Positions 25,025-35,700 of a stretch of DNA of 64,000 nucleotides are shown here, in pieces. Position numbers and translations under genes: made by a program. Positions within the stretch are counted from its first letter, which is position 1. Each line of letters starts with the position of its first letter. The notes beneath the pieces are model-generated. The model had not been told where the DNA came from and searched no databases. It saw only the letters and a list, made by a program, of their open reading frames with translations. Origin of the DNA: Alphaproteobacteria bacterium UBA3612. Its GTDB lineage: Bacteria > Pseudomonadota > Alphaproteobacteria > Sphingomonadales > Sphingomonadaceae. The stretch is from positions 124,001 to 188,000 of the forward strand of contig DFLT01000007.1 of NCBI GenBank assembly GCA_002375465.1, given 5' to 3'.

Positions 25025-27523
25025 GTGTCGCGCGCCCTCCTTTATCCGGTGATTGCCGCCAGCGTGTCGAGCGCCGTTCCGGCGAGCGCTCTGGCGGCGT
25101 TGCCTGAAAATTTCCAGGTTACCGGGCCGACGTCGGCGGCGCTGATCGTCGCCGCGGCGTGGCTGCTGATCGCGGTGTGGGCGGTGATCCGCTCCGCGCG
25201 CATACGTGCGCAGGCGGAAACGGCACAGGCCTGGGGATTGCGCCTGCGCGGTCTGTTGTCGACCCTGCCGGTCGCCTATCTGATTTCAGGCGATGGGGGG
25301 CGTGTAACAGCTTCGGATTCGCTGCGTTCCTGGCTTGGCATCGATCATCGCGTGACGAAGCTGTCGGAACTTGCCCCGGCGCAGCGCGACGCGCGCCGGG
25401 CGACCGGCCTGGACAGTGAAAGCTATGCGGCCCTGGAAGCGGCGATTGCCGCCGCCGCCGTGTCGGGCCAGCCATTCGTCCTGAGAATGAAAACCGCCGA
25501 CGGCGCGCGCCGCCTGCAGGCCACGGGACGTGCCGCGCCGCCGGAGGTGGCGGGGGATCGCGGCGTCACCGTATGGTTTGCCGACACGACCGAAACCGAT
25601 CGGCAACGGAACGAGGCCGAGGCGAGATCCGCTGAGCAATTGGCGCGTTCGGAGGCCGCGCTGGCGATCCTGGCGGTCGCGCCCGTGCCACTCTGGCGAC
25701 GGGCCGCCGACCTGCGTCTGGTTCAGGTCAACGAAGCCTATGGCCGCGCCGTGGAGGCCGAGAGCCCCGATGCCGCGGTCGCCGAACAGGCGGAACTGCT
25801 GACCGGATCGCTGTCGATGACGCCGAAGGCTGCCGCGCAGGCCGCACTGGAAGAGGGCAGCGTTCAGGTACGGGAGGAAACGACGGTCATCGGCGGCGAA
25901 CGCCGTCGTCTGCGCATTGCCGAAATGCCGCTGCCATCGGGTGAAGTCGCGGGACTGGCCCTCGACATCACGGAGCGGGAAGAGGCGCGCGCGGAGCGGG
26001 ATCGCTTTGCCGAGGCGCAGTCCTACATGGTCGCGCGCCTGTCGGCGGGCGTGGCGCAGTTCAATGCCGAACGGCAACTGGTCACAGCCAATGCCGCGTT
26101 CCAGCGTATATTCCGCATCGATGACGAGATGCTGGAGAAGAAGCCGGAATTCGGCCGGGTGCTGGAGCGGATGCGCGAGGCACGGCGCCTGCCGGAGCAG
26201 CGCGATTTTCCCAATTGGATGGCGGAACGGCGCGGCTGGTTCCTGTCGGCGGACGCGGGGATCGAGGAAACCTGGGTGCTGCCGGACAATATGGTGCTGC
26301 GCGTCCTCGCCCAGCCCGCGCCCGATGGCGGTCTGCTGCTGATCTTCGAGGATCAGTCGGAGAGGCTGCGCCTCGCCTCCTCCCGCGATCAGCTGATCCG
26401 GGTGCAGGACGCGACGCTGCAGAATCTGCAGGAGGCGCTGGCGGTTTTCGGCGTCAATGGCCGGCTGCAGTTCCACAACCGGGCATTTCGCGATCTGTGG
26501 GACGTGCCGGAAAAGCTGCTGTCCGAAAATCCCCACGTCGATGCACTGTTCCAGGAAAGCCAGATCGGCGTTGTCGAGGGCGAGGTGGCAGAGATCATGC
26601 GAGAGCTGATCAACCTGTCGACCGACGGCCGGATCGAGCGTTCCGGCCGGCTGGAACTGACCGACGGGCGCTATCTGCGCTTTGCCGCTGTCCCCCTGCC
26701 GGACGGGAACGCGCTGTTCACCTTCATCGACGTGACCGATGCGGAACGGATCGAGCTGGCGCTGAGGGATCGCAACGAGGCGCTGGAGGCGGCGGATGCC
26801 GCGAAGAGCCGCTTCGTCGAGAGCATGTCCTATGAATTGCGCACGCCGCTGACCGCCATTGCCGGGTTCGCAGAGCTTCTGGAATTGGGCGTTGCGGGCG
26901 AACTGAAGCAGAAGCAGGCCGACTATGTCGCCTCTATCCGGACGAGCGCGGAGCGGCTGCGCGTGATGATAAACGGCATTATCGATCTGGCCGTCAGCGA
27001 TGCCGAGGGCCTGGCGCTTGACAGCGAGGATGTCGATATTCGCGCGCTGATCGACAGCGTCGCGGCGATGTCAGCCTCTAGCGCGGCGGATCGCGGCGTG
27101 GAATTTTCGGTCAAGCAGCAAGATGATCTCGGCAGCGTCCTGGGCGATTCCGTCCGCCTGCAGCAGGCAGTCTATAATCTGGTATCGAACGCATTGCGGT
27201 TCACGCCGCAGGGCGGGCATGTCGGCATTTCGGCGAAGGGCGACGCAGACGGCGTCCGGATTTCGGTGCGCGATACCGGCATCGGCATTCCGGAAGAGGA
27301 GCATGAGGCCATATTCGAGCGGTTCCGCAAGGGATCGAACGCCGGTGCGAGCCAGGGGGTCGGGCTGGGCCTGTCGCTGGTACGCGAAATCGTGACGCTG
27401 CACGGCGGAACGCTCATGCTGAAATCCGCCCCGGGGGAAGGGACGGAGATTTCCATGCATTTGCCGCGGCGCATGGAGTTGCCCCCCGTAACCCGGCCTA
27501 TTGTGACCGGAGGGATCATTTGA
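25025..27523 (+). CDS. divL: DivL-like PAS sensor kinase with tyrosine in the H-box
   Basis: 832-residue membrane-bound kinase-like protein. One membrane segment near residues 40-55, then several PAS regions (one uses TLQNLQEALAVFGVNGRLQFHN), a dimerisation helix and an ATPase domain with N-box (YNLVSNALRF), DTGIGIP and GLGLSLV. The phosphorylation site reads SMSYELRTPL: Tyr603 replaces the usual histidine, as in Caulobacter DivL, which regulates the cell-cycle kinase CckA instead of acting as an ordinary kinase. Heading tsaE-amgK-murU-addB-addA is also the usual divL context as I recall it. The start is a GTG at 25025; a TTG 13 codons upstream is open. Confidence 0.8.
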   Translation: MSRALLYPVIAASVSSAVPASALAALPENFQVTGPTSAALIVAAAWLLIAVWAVIRSARIRAQAETAQAWGLRLRGLLSTLPVAYLISGDGGRVTASDSLRSWLGIDHRVTKLSELAPAQRDARRATGLDSESYAALEAAIAAAAVSGQPFVLRMKTADGARRLQATGRAAPPEVAGDRGVTVWFADTTETDRQRNEAEARSAEQLARSEAALAILAVAPVPLWRRAADLRLVQVNEAYGRAVEAESPDAAVAEQAELLTGSLSMTPKAAAQAALEEGSVQVREETTVIGGERRRLRIAEMPLPSGEVAGLALDITEREEARAERDRFAEAQSYMVARLSAGVAQFNAERQLVTANAAFQRIFRIDDEMLEKKPEFGRVLERMREARRLPEQRDFPNWMAERRGWFLSADAGIEETWVLPDNMVLRVLAQPAPDGGLLLIFEDQSERLRLASSRDQLIRVQDATLQNLQEALAVFGVNGRLQFHNRAFRDLWDVPEKLLSENPHVDALFQESQIGVVEGEVAEIMRELINLSTDGRIERSGRLELTDGRYLRFAAVPLPDGNALFTFIDVTDAERIELALRDRNEALEAADAAKSRFVESMSYELRTPLTAIAGFAELLELGVAGELKQKQADYVASIRTSAERLRVMINGIIDLAVSDAEGLALDSEDVDIRALIDSVAAMSASSAADRGVEFSVKQQDDLGSVLGDSVRLQQAVYNLVSNALRFTPQGGHVGISAKGDADGVRISVRDTGIGIPEEEHEAIFERFRKGSNAGASQGVGLGLSLVREIVTLHGGTLMLKSAPGEGTEISMHLPRRMELPPVTRPIVTGGII

Positions 27524-27963
27524 AGTTCGAAAGCGAGGCGGAGCAGGAGAGGTTCGGCAGAAAATTGGGCGCGCTGCTGCGACCCGGCGATGTCGTCACG
27601 CTGTCAGGGCCGTTGGGGGCGGGCAAGACCGTTCTGGCGCGGGGAATGCTGCGCGGGGCCGGGCATGAGGGCGAGGTGCCCAGCCCAACCTTTACCCTGG
27701 TGCAGCCCTATGAGGATGCGGCGCTGCTGCTGCCGATATGGCATGCCGACCTGTACCGGCTGGATGATCCCGGGGAGGTGCCCGCGCTGGCGCTGGACGA
27801 GGTGCTGGAGGACGGCGCGCTGATCGTCGAATGGCCGGAACGGGCCGGTAGCCTGCTGCCCGGCCCGGCGCTTGCCCTGACCCTCACCGGGACGGGCGCC
27901 GAACCACGGCGGTTGACAGCCGACGTGCCGCCCGATTGGGAGCGCCGATGGGCCACAATCTAG
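27520..27963 (+). CDS. tsaE: tRNA threonylcarbamoyladenosine biosynthesis ATPase TsaE
   Basis: ATPase that works with TsaB and TsaD to put the t6A modification on tRNAs reading ANN codons. 147 residues, with Walker A GPLGAGKTVLARG, SPTFTLVQPY and HADLYRLDDPGE, all diagnostic. It starts with TTG overlapping the divL stop and overlaps the next gene by 16 bases, indicating translational coupling. Confidence 0.95.
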   Translation: MKFESEAEQERFGRKLGALLRPGDVVTLSGPLGAGKTVLARGMLRGAGHEGEVPSPTFTLVQPYEDAALLLPIWHADLYRLDDPGEVPALALDEVLEDGALIVEWPERAGSLLPGPALALTLTGTGAEPRRLTADVPPDWERRWATI

Positions 27964-28985
27964 ACCTGCCCGCCGCGGCGCCCGCATTTTTGCAGCGCAC
28001 GGGGTGGGACGCCGCCAAGATGACGGAATTCAGCGCCGACGCCGCGTTCCGGCGCTATTTCCGGCTTGCCCGTCCCGTCGGCGCGGGCGGCAAGGAAACC
28101 GCCATATTGATGCATGCGCCCAATCCGTCGGAACGATCCGAATGGTTCGTCGAAATGGCGGAAGAAATACGCGCCCGCGGCATGAGCGGGCCGGCGATCT
28201 ACGCAAAGGACATGAAACACGGCCTGATCCTGCTGGAGGATCTGGGAACCGCGCAATATTTCCTGCACCTGCAATCCTGTGCGGTGGAGCAGGAGCATGA
28301 ACTTTACGCGGCCGCGACCGATGTTCTGGTGGCGCTGCACGCCGAGCCGATGCCGGCGCGGCTGGGGTCCGTGGAGATTGACCATTATAGCGATGCGCGC
28401 ATGGTGAAGGAGGCGGCGCTGCTGCTGGACTGGCACTGGCCGGAACTGGCCGGGACCGAAGCCCCGCCGGAGTTGAGGGAAAGTTATGCAGCGGCGTGGC
28501 AAGCGGTTCTACCCGTCGGTCACTATGCGGACGATCGCATGGTGCAGCTGGATTATCATTCGCCCAATCTGATGTGGCTGCCGCAGCGGGACGGCGCGCG
28601 GCGCGTCGGCATATTGGATTTTCAGGACGCGATGCGCGGGGCTGCCGCCTATGACCTGGTATCGCTGTTACAGGATGCGCGGCGCGACGTTGCGGATGGC
28701 GTGGAAGCGGCAATGATTGCCCGCTATCTGGCGGCGGCTGATCTGGACGAAGAGGCGTTTCGCGCCAGCTATGCCGTGATGGGCGCGCAGCGGGCCGCAC
28801 GTATATTGGGGGTGTTCGTCAGGCTGTGGCGGCGCGACGCGAAACCCGGCTATTTGCAGCATGTGCCGCGGTTGTGGGCACATCTCGATACAAACCTTAT
28901 GCACCCCGCCCTGCAGCCGCTAAGGGCGTGGTTCGATGACAATCTGCCGCGGTCGATGCGCCGCGAATTCGACCCAGTCCGGTAA
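27948..28985 (+). CDS. amgK: N-acetylmuramate/N-acetylglucosamine anomeric kinase (AmgK-like)
   Basis: 345-residue phosphotransferase of the aminoglycoside kinase fold. In Pseudomonas and alphaproteobacteria AmgK phosphorylates recycled MurNAc at C1, feeding MurU and bypassing de novo UDP-MurNAc synthesis. Visible: FRRYFRL near the start, catalytic loop LDYHSPNLMWL (a variant of HxDxxxxN) and metal-binding ILDFQDAMRGAAAYDLVSL. It is followed directly by the MurU-like gene, which secures the reading over a drug-resistance kinase. Confidence 0.88.
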   Translation: MGHNLDLPAAAPAFLQRTGWDAAKMTEFSADAAFRRYFRLARPVGAGGKETAILMHAPNPSERSEWFVEMAEEIRARGMSGPAIYAKDMKHGLILLEDLGTAQYFLHLQSCAVEQEHELYAAATDVLVALHAEPMPARLGSVEIDHYSDARMVKEAALLLDWHWPELAGTEAPPELRESYAAAWQAVLPVGHYADDRMVQLDYHSPNLMWLPQRDGARRVGILDFQDAMRGAAAYDLVSLLQDARRDVADGVEAAMIARYLAAADLDEEAFRASYAVMGAQRAARILGVFVRLWRRDAKPGYLQHVPRLWAHLDTNLMHPALQPLRAWFDDNLPRSMRREFDPVR

Positions 28986-28994
28986 GGAATGCGA

Positions 28995-29768
28995 ATGCCG
29001 TCCAGCAAGCCGCCCATGAAGAAGCCGATGTCCCTGCGTCCCAGGGTGCAGGCCGATATGCCACGCGCGGGAATGTTGCTGTCGGCGGGTCTGGGCAGGC
29101 GCATGCGGCCGCTGACCGCGACCCGCCCCAAGCCGCTGATTTCCGTCAACGGCAAGGCGCTGATCGATTATGCGCTGGAAAGTTACAAGCGGGCCGGCGT
29201 CGACCGGGTCGTCGTCAATACGCACTATCTGGCCGGGCAGGTCGAGGCGCATGTCAGGCGGGTGAACCATGGCCTGGACATCCATCTGTCCGACGAGCGT
29301 GACGAGCTGCTGGAAACCGGCGGCGGCTGCAAGAAGGCGCTGCCCCTGATCGGGGCGGACCCGTTTTTCGTCAGCAATAGCGACAATATCCTGATTGACG
29401 GGCCGATGGATGCCCTGGCGCTGCTGGCGGAAAGGTGGAAACCGGAGCAGATGGATGCCCTGCTGCTGCTGGTGCCGCTGGCGCGGGCGCATGGCTATAA
29501 TGGCAATGGCGATTTCCGCATGTCGGGAACGGGGCAGCTGGCCCGCCAGAGCGGGACGCGCATCGCGCCGTTCATCTATTCCGGAACGCAGATCGTGAAG
29601 GCGTCGCTGTTCGAGGATACGCCGGAGGGGCCGTTCTCCTTCAACCTGATCTGGGACCGCCTGATCGAAACGGGGCGGCTATATGGCATGTCGCACCAGG
29701 GCCAATGGTATCATGTCGGGACGCCGGAAGCGGTGAAGCAGACGGAAGAATTGCTGCGTGAGGCGTAG
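28995..29768 (+). CDS. murU: N-acetylmuramate-1-phosphate uridylyltransferase (MurU-like)
   Basis: 257-residue nucleotidyltransferase that would convert MurNAc-1-phosphate plus UTP to UDP-MurNAc in the peptidoglycan recycling shortcut. N-terminal signature LSAGLGRRMRPLTATRPKPL (sugar nucleotidyltransferase GxGxRxxPxTxxxPKP) and DNILID for metal binding. A longer start at 28989 is too close to the ribosome site. A basic 25-residue extension precedes the catalytic domain. It pairs with amgK and overlaps addB by 11 bases. Confidence 0.88.
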   Translation: MPSSKPPMKKPMSLRPRVQADMPRAGMLLSAGLGRRMRPLTATRPKPLISVNGKALIDYALESYKRAGVDRVVVNTHYLAGQVEAHVRRVNHGLDIHLSDERDELLETGGGCKKALPLIGADPFFVSNSDNILIDGPMDALALLAERWKPEQMDALLLLVPLARAHGYNGNGDFRMSGTGQLARQSGTRIAPFIYSGTQIVKASLFEDTPEGPFSFNLIWDRLIETGRLYGMSHQGQWYHVGTPEAVKQTEELLREA

Positions 29769-32688
29769 GCCCTCAGTTTTTTCCATTCCCCCCGAGGGCG
29801 CGTTCGCCGACCGCCTTGCCAAAGGATTGCTGGCCGGTTTCCCATTTGGCGGGGACGCCGGCGAACTGGGGCTGGCACGGACGTTGGTGATCCTGCCCAA
29901 CCGGAGAGCGGTGCGATCCGTCCGGGACGCCTTCGTGCGGGCGGCGGGCGGTGCCCTGCTGCTGCCGCGGCTGACGGCGCTGGGCGATCTGGATGACGAT
30001 CTGACGCCGGGTGCGCTGGTCGATGCCGACCTGTTTTCAGGCGCGCCCGCCATTGATGTGCAGGAGCGGACATTCCGCCTGATGCCCCTGGTCGAACGCT
30101 GGCAGACGGCGACGGGCAAGCGTCGCGCAAAGGTAGAGACGCTGAGATATGCCGAGGCGCTGGGCCGCGCACTCGACCTGATGCAATTATACGAGGTCGC
30201 GCCCGACGGGCTGGAAGGCGCGGTCGATCAGGACATGGCCGTCCACTGGCAGCAGACCGCGCAATTTCTTGACATCGTGCGGCAGCAATGGCCGCAGGCA
30301 CTGCGCGCGGCGGGCATGACAGACCGGGTGGCGCAGCGGCAGGCGTTGTTGCGGCGGCTGGCCAAGGATTGGAGCGAGCGCCCGCCAGCCTATCCCGTCA
30401 TTGCCGCGGGTATCGCCGGTGCGGAGCCAGCGGCTGCGGCCTTTCTGGGGCAGGTGGCGCGCCTGCCGCAGGGCGCGGTCGTGCTGCCGGGTCTGGACAT
30501 GATCATGCCGGACGCGGCGTGGGAGGACCTGTCGCCTGCCGATCCACACCCGCAGGTGCCGCTGAAACTGATGATGGACGATATGTCCGTGGCCCGGGGC
30601 GAGGTGGCGGCCTGGCCGGTGGAGAGCGACATGGACGGCCCAGCGTCGCGTCATGACGTGCTGTCGGCGGCGTTCATGGCGCCCGATCGCACGGCGGGAT
30701 GGCGGACGCTGGACCTGCCCGCCGATGCGGCGGACGGACTGGCGCGCGTAGAGGTCCGCGGGCCCGCGGAGGAGGCGCTGGCGGTTGCACTGGCATTGCG
30801 GCGGGCGCTGGAAACACCCGAAAGAACCGCTGCGCTGGTGACGCCCAATCGCGATCTTGCGCGGCGGGTGGCGGCGCAGATGCGGCGATGGGGCGTCGAG
30901 ATCGACGATTCCGCCGGTACGCCCCTGTCCTTGACGCCGCCGGGCGTGTTCCTGCGGCTGGCGCTGGAGGCGGCGGCGTCGGGCTTTGCGCCCGTGCCAT
31001 TGATGGCGCTGTTGAAGCATCCACTGGCGGGGCCGGGCGAGGGGCGCACTGAATGGCTGCGCCGGGTGCGGCAGTTGGATCTGGCATTGCGCGGCGTACG
31101 TCCGGCGCGGGGCTTGCAGGGGACGAGGAACCGGATTTTCACCGCGCTGAAGAGCGATGTGCCGGCGCGCGATGCGCTGATCGACTGGTGGGATGCCGAG
31201 GTTGCGCCGCCGCTGCGCGCGCTTGCCGAACTGTTTCAGCGCCGCCGCACGGGTGATCTGGCTGGCGCGGCGGCGAAGCTGCGCGATCTGGTCGGAGATT
31301 TTTCGGACGAGCGATTCTGGAACGGCGTCGCTGGCCGGGCTGCGGCGGATATATTGGCGGATCTGGAGCGGCATGGCGCGGTTGCCGGCCCCGCGCCGTC
31401 CACGGACCTGCCCGCCCTGTTGGGTGCGGTGATGGAGGGGGTCGCGGTGCGGCCCCTTTATGGGCGTCATCCTCGTCTGGCGATCTATGGCCTGCTGGAG
31501 GCACGGCTGCAGCGTGCGGACCTGATGATCCTGGCTGGCTTGTCAGAGGGTGTGTGGCCGCCCGCCGCCGCCTTCGATCCATGGCTGCCGCCAAAGGTGC
31601 GCGCGGCGCTGGACCTGCCGCCGACCGATCGGGCGCTTGCGCTGTCCGCGCATGATTTCGTTTCTGCCTGCGGTGCGAAGGACGTGTTGCTGGTGCGTGC
31701 GACGCGCGATTCCAGCGCGCCGACCGTGGCGTCGCGATTCTGGCTGCGGCTGGAGGCATTGCTTGGCGATGCGCTGGAGGAAGACCCGATTGCCACCTTT
31801 GTGTCGGAAATCGATTCATGCCGCGAGCCCAAACCCGCGCCGCGCCCCGAGCCGGTGCCGCCCGCAGCGGAACGACCGAAGCGGATCAGCGTCACGCAGG
31901 TCGATGTGCTGGCGGCGGACCCGTACCAATTCTACGCGCGTGAGATGCTGCGCCTGCGGTCGCTGGATGCGCTGGGCGAGGATGCCGGTGCGGCGGAACG
32001 CGGCACCATCGTTCACGATTTGATGGAGACATTGACGCGGGACGGGCTGTTGCAGGACGGCGCCGCGCGGGAAGCCGCCGTGGACAAGGCGCTGAAGGCC
32101 TATTCCGATCATCCGCTGCTGACGGCCCTGTGGAAGCCGCGCGTCCTGAGAATGTTGAGCTGGGCGGCGGAACAGATGAGGGCGTGCGACGCAGAGGGCT
32201 GGCGTGTCGCCGGGGTTGAGAAGGCGGGCCAGATGAATGTCGCTGGCGTCACGCTGAAGGGCAAGGCGGACGTCATCTTTCGGAACGGCGAGCGACTGTC
32301 GATCGCCGATTACAAGACCGGCGCGCCGCCGACGCAGGACCGCATCCTGCGCGGTTATGCCGACCAGCTGGCGCTGCTGGCCTGGCTGGCGTGCAAAGGC
32401 GAACTGCACGATGTTCCCGCATTGCCGGTGGCGGAGATTGCCTATTGGCGTTTGTCGGGCGGCAAGACCGAAGGATCGGTCGTGTCGAGCCGCGACAAAT
32501 ATAAAAAGGCCTGGGGTCAGCTGGACGATTATTTCGACGAAGCGGAACAGCGGTTTCGCGAACTGGTCGGTGGATATCTGACGGGAGATCGACCCTTTTC
32601 CGCGCGACTGCAGCCGGAATTCGCGCCCTATAGCGATTATAATCTGCTGGCGCGCACGCAGGAGTGGGAGGGGCGCGGCCGTGGCTGA
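29758..32688 (+). CDS. addB: Double-strand break repair protein AddB
   Basis: 976-residue subunit of the AddAB helicase-nuclease, which resects broken DNA ends for RecA. Alphaproteobacterial form: an inactivated helicase-like N-terminal region (TLVILPNRRAVRSVRDAFV) and a C-terminal RecB-like nuclease with SIADYKTGAPP. I see none of the four cysteines that hold an iron-sulfur cluster in Bacillus AddB, as expected for this class. Starts with GTG inside the end of murU. Confidence 0.95.
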   Translation: MRRRPSVFSIPPEGAFADRLAKGLLAGFPFGGDAGELGLARTLVILPNRRAVRSVRDAFVRAAGGALLLPRLTALGDLDDDLTPGALVDADLFSGAPAIDVQERTFRLMPLVERWQTATGKRRAKVETLRYAEALGRALDLMQLYEVAPDGLEGAVDQDMAVHWQQTAQFLDIVRQQWPQALRAAGMTDRVAQRQALLRRLAKDWSERPPAYPVIAAGIAGAEPAAAAFLGQVARLPQGAVVLPGLDMIMPDAAWEDLSPADPHPQVPLKLMMDDMSVARGEVAAWPVESDMDGPASRHDVLSAAFMAPDRTAGWRTLDLPADAADGLARVEVRGPAEEALAVALALRRALETPERTAALVTPNRDLARRVAAQMRRWGVEIDDSAGTPLSLTPPGVFLRLALEAAASGFAPVPLMALLKHPLAGPGEGRTEWLRRVRQLDLALRGVRPARGLQGTRNRIFTALKSDVPARDALIDWWDAEVAPPLRALAELFQRRRTGDLAGAAAKLRDLVGDFSDERFWNGVAGRAAADILADLERHGAVAGPAPSTDLPALLGAVMEGVAVRPLYGRHPRLAIYGLLEARLQRADLMILAGLSEGVWPPAAAFDPWLPPKVRAALDLPPTDRALALSAHDFVSACGAKDVLLVRATRDSSAPTVASRFWLRLEALLGDALEEDPIATFVSEIDSCREPKPAPRPEPVPPAAERPKRISVTQVDVLAADPYQFYAREMLRLRSLDALGEDAGAAERGTIVHDLMETLTRDGLLQDGAAREAAVDKALKAYSDHPLLTALWKPRVLRMLSWAAEQMRACDAEGWRVAGVEKAGQMNVAGVTLKGKADVIFRNGERLSIADYKTGAPPTQDRILRGYADQLALLAWLACKGELHDVPALPVAEIAYWRLSGGKTEGSVVSSRDKYKKAWGQLDDYFDEAEQRFRELVGGYLTGDRPFSARLQPEFAPYSDYNLLARTQEWEGRGRG

Positions 32689-32742
32689 GGGTGTGTCCAT
32701 CCGCTATTTTCGGCCTTGCGCCGGTGCCAGGAAGGTGCGTCG

Positions 32743-35700
32743 ATGAGCAAGGCGTTGCTGCCCCTGACATCCTCGCAGGCGGAGGCCGCGCGCCCCGATG
32801 TTCATGCCTGGGTTTCGGCCTCCGCAGGGACGGGAAAGACGCAGGTTCTGTCGGCGCGCGTGCTGCGGCTGTTGGTGGGCGGCGCCGATCCTGCGGGCAT
32901 CATGGCGCTGACCTTTACGAAGGCGGCGGCCGCGGAGATGCAGACGCGCATCCTGGATGTGCTGGCGCGCTGGGTACGGGCGGAGGATGAGGAGATTGCA
33001 GCCGATCTGGCGGCGATCGGTGCCCCGCGCGACGAGGAGACGCTGCTGCGGGCGCGGACATTGTTCGCACATGCGCTGGAGGTTCGCGGCGGGTTCAAGG
33101 TGCAGACCCTGCACAGTTTCGCGGCGGCCCTGCTGGCGGCGTTTCCGGTAGAGGCGGGCGTCACACCGGGCTTTGCGACGCTGGACGACAGATCGGGCGC
33201 GCAGCTGAGGCGGCAGGTGCTGGAAGAGGCGGTGACGGACGCTGCCGCCGACGGGGATGATGCCTTTTTGGCGGATCTGGCGGCGCTGGCCGTGCAGCAT
33301 GGCGATGCGCGGACGGAGGAGATCGTCGGCAGCCTGCTGCGCGAGCGGCGGGCGCTGCTGGATCTGCGCTCTCCTGAGGCGGCACTGGCGGCGGTTCGTG
33401 CGGCACTGGGCTTGCCGCGCACGGGCACGGCGGAAGATATCATGCGGCAGGCGATGGATGCCGATGCAGGGTTGGAGGATGCGGTAGCGGCCTTTGCCGC
33501 CAGCCTGAACGCCTGGGGGCGCAAGACCGGCCTGGAAAGGCTGGACAAGGTCAGCCTGTTTCAGCTTGCCGCGCCAGCAGAGCGGGTGGCGGCGCTGGAG
33601 CATTTGTGTTCCGCGCTGTTTACCAGTGGCGGCACGGGGCCGCCCTATAAGGCCAATTCTGCGCTCAACGGTGCCGATGATGCGCTGGTGGCGCGGATCG
33701 AGCCGCTGCGTGCCTGCAGATGGGCGCTGGATCTGGCCGATGTCGCGGCGCTGCACCTGCGCGTGGGGCAGAATGTGGCGGCACGCTATCAGGCGGCGAA
33801 GGAACGGCAGGGCGCGCTCGATTTCGCCGACCTGATCGATGAGGCGGCGCGGCTGCTGTCCGACCTGTCCTCTGCCTGGGTATTGTACAAGCTGGATCAG
33901 CGTATCGAGCATGTGCTGGTCGACGAGGGGCAGGATACGAATGCGGCGCAGTGGCGGATCGTCGATGCCCTGACGGAAGAATTCTTTGCCGGCATTGGCG
34001 CCGATGCGGAGGTGGAATCACGCCCGCGCACGAAATTCGCGGTGGGGGATTTCAAGCAGGCGATCTTTGGCTTTCAGGGTTCGGAGCCGGACGAGTTCGC
34101 TGGCGCGCGGGAGCGGACTGCGGCGGCGGCCAACGCGGCGGGCCATAGGTTCATCGATGTCGATCTGGACATGTCCTTTCGATCGGGAAAGGCGGTTCTG
34201 GCCGTTGTCGATCAGGTTCTGAAGCAACTGACGCCCGCCGCCCTGGGTATCCAGCGGCCCGATTTTCCCCGGCACGAGCCGCACCGGGCAGATGCGGCAG
34301 GGGCGGTGACGCTGTGGCCCCGCCTGATGGACGAGGATGGAAACGTGCCGGAGGCCTATCGCGAGCGGCCGGAACGGGAATTGGCACGGCGTATCGCGGA
34401 TCAGATCGACGGCTGGCTGCGCGATGGGCGCTTTGTGCCCTCGCGCGGGCGCGCGGTAGAGGCGCAGGACATCATGATCCTGGTGCGCAGTCGCGGCGAT
34501 CTGGTGCCGGAACTGGTCGCGGCGCTGCATGCCGCGGGCGTTGATGTGGCCGGTGCCGACCGGCTGCGCCTGACATCACCCATCGTGGTTCAGGATTGCC
34601 TGGCGCTGGTACGATTCGCCCTGCAGCCGAACGACGAACTGGCGCTTGGCGAGCTGCTGGTGTCGCCGTTTCTGGGCTGGTCGCAAGACGAGCTTTATGC
34701 GCTGGCCTATCGTCGCGGGCCGCGCGTACCCCTGTGGTCAGCGCTGCGCGATGCGGCGGATGAGAAAAGCCGCGCGGCCACTGCCTGGCTGTCCCAGATA
34801 TTGGACATGGCGGATTTCATGACGCCCTACGACATGCTGGAAACAATGCTGTCGGGGCCGCTGGGCGGGCGGGCGAAGCTGTTGTCCCGGCTGGGGGAGG
34901 AAGCGCGCGATCCGCTGGAGGAGCTGTTGTCGCAGGCCTTGCAGTTCGAGCGCACGGCGGCGCCATCGCTGCAGGGATTTCTCGACTGGATCGCGGCGGC
35001 GGACGATATCGATATAAAGCGCGACCCCGATGCCCCGTCCAATGCCGTCAGGATCATGACGGTGCATGGCGCAAAGGGGTTGCAGGCGCCCGTGGTCATC
35101 ATGGCCGATGCAGCGAAGGCCCGCGCGGGTACACACCGCATCAGCCATTTGATGGCGGGCGATCCCAGGCTGCCCATCCATGGTTTTTCCAAGGGGACGC
35201 TGCCTGAAATCCTGCAAGCCGAATATGACCGGCGGGAGAGGGAGGAACGCGAGGAAAGCCTGAGGCTGCTATATGTCGCGATGACGCGGGCGGAGGATTA
35301 TCTTTACGCCGGCGGCCTGCCGCCCGGGCGCGGCGGCGACGTGACCTGGTACGATATCATGAAGAATGCGCTGGCCGACCTGCCGACGGAGGAGCCGGTT
35401 AGCGAGCTGTGGGGTGGGCAGGAATTGCGGCATGTCTGCGGCGTCGAAGCGGCGACGGAACGGCGCGCAGATTCTGTGCGATCTGCGGTCCCACTGCCGG
35501 ATTGGGTGCGTCAGGCTGCGCCGCCAGAGGCACGGCCACCGCGTCCGTTGTCCCCCTCAGCACCGGAGGATGAGAGCAATTTGCCGCCGCCCGGCCCCCA
35601 GCTGGAACTTGCGGCACTGCGCGGCCGGTTGATGCACAGCTTGTTCGAGAAGCTGCCCGCTTTGCCGGAGGCGGAACGCGAGTCGGCGGCGAAGCGGTGG

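Noticed and set aside
27948..28985. Aminoglycoside resistance kinase
   Set aside because: The fold is shared, but the direct neighbourhood with a MurU-like gene points to the cell-wall sugar kinase AmgK.
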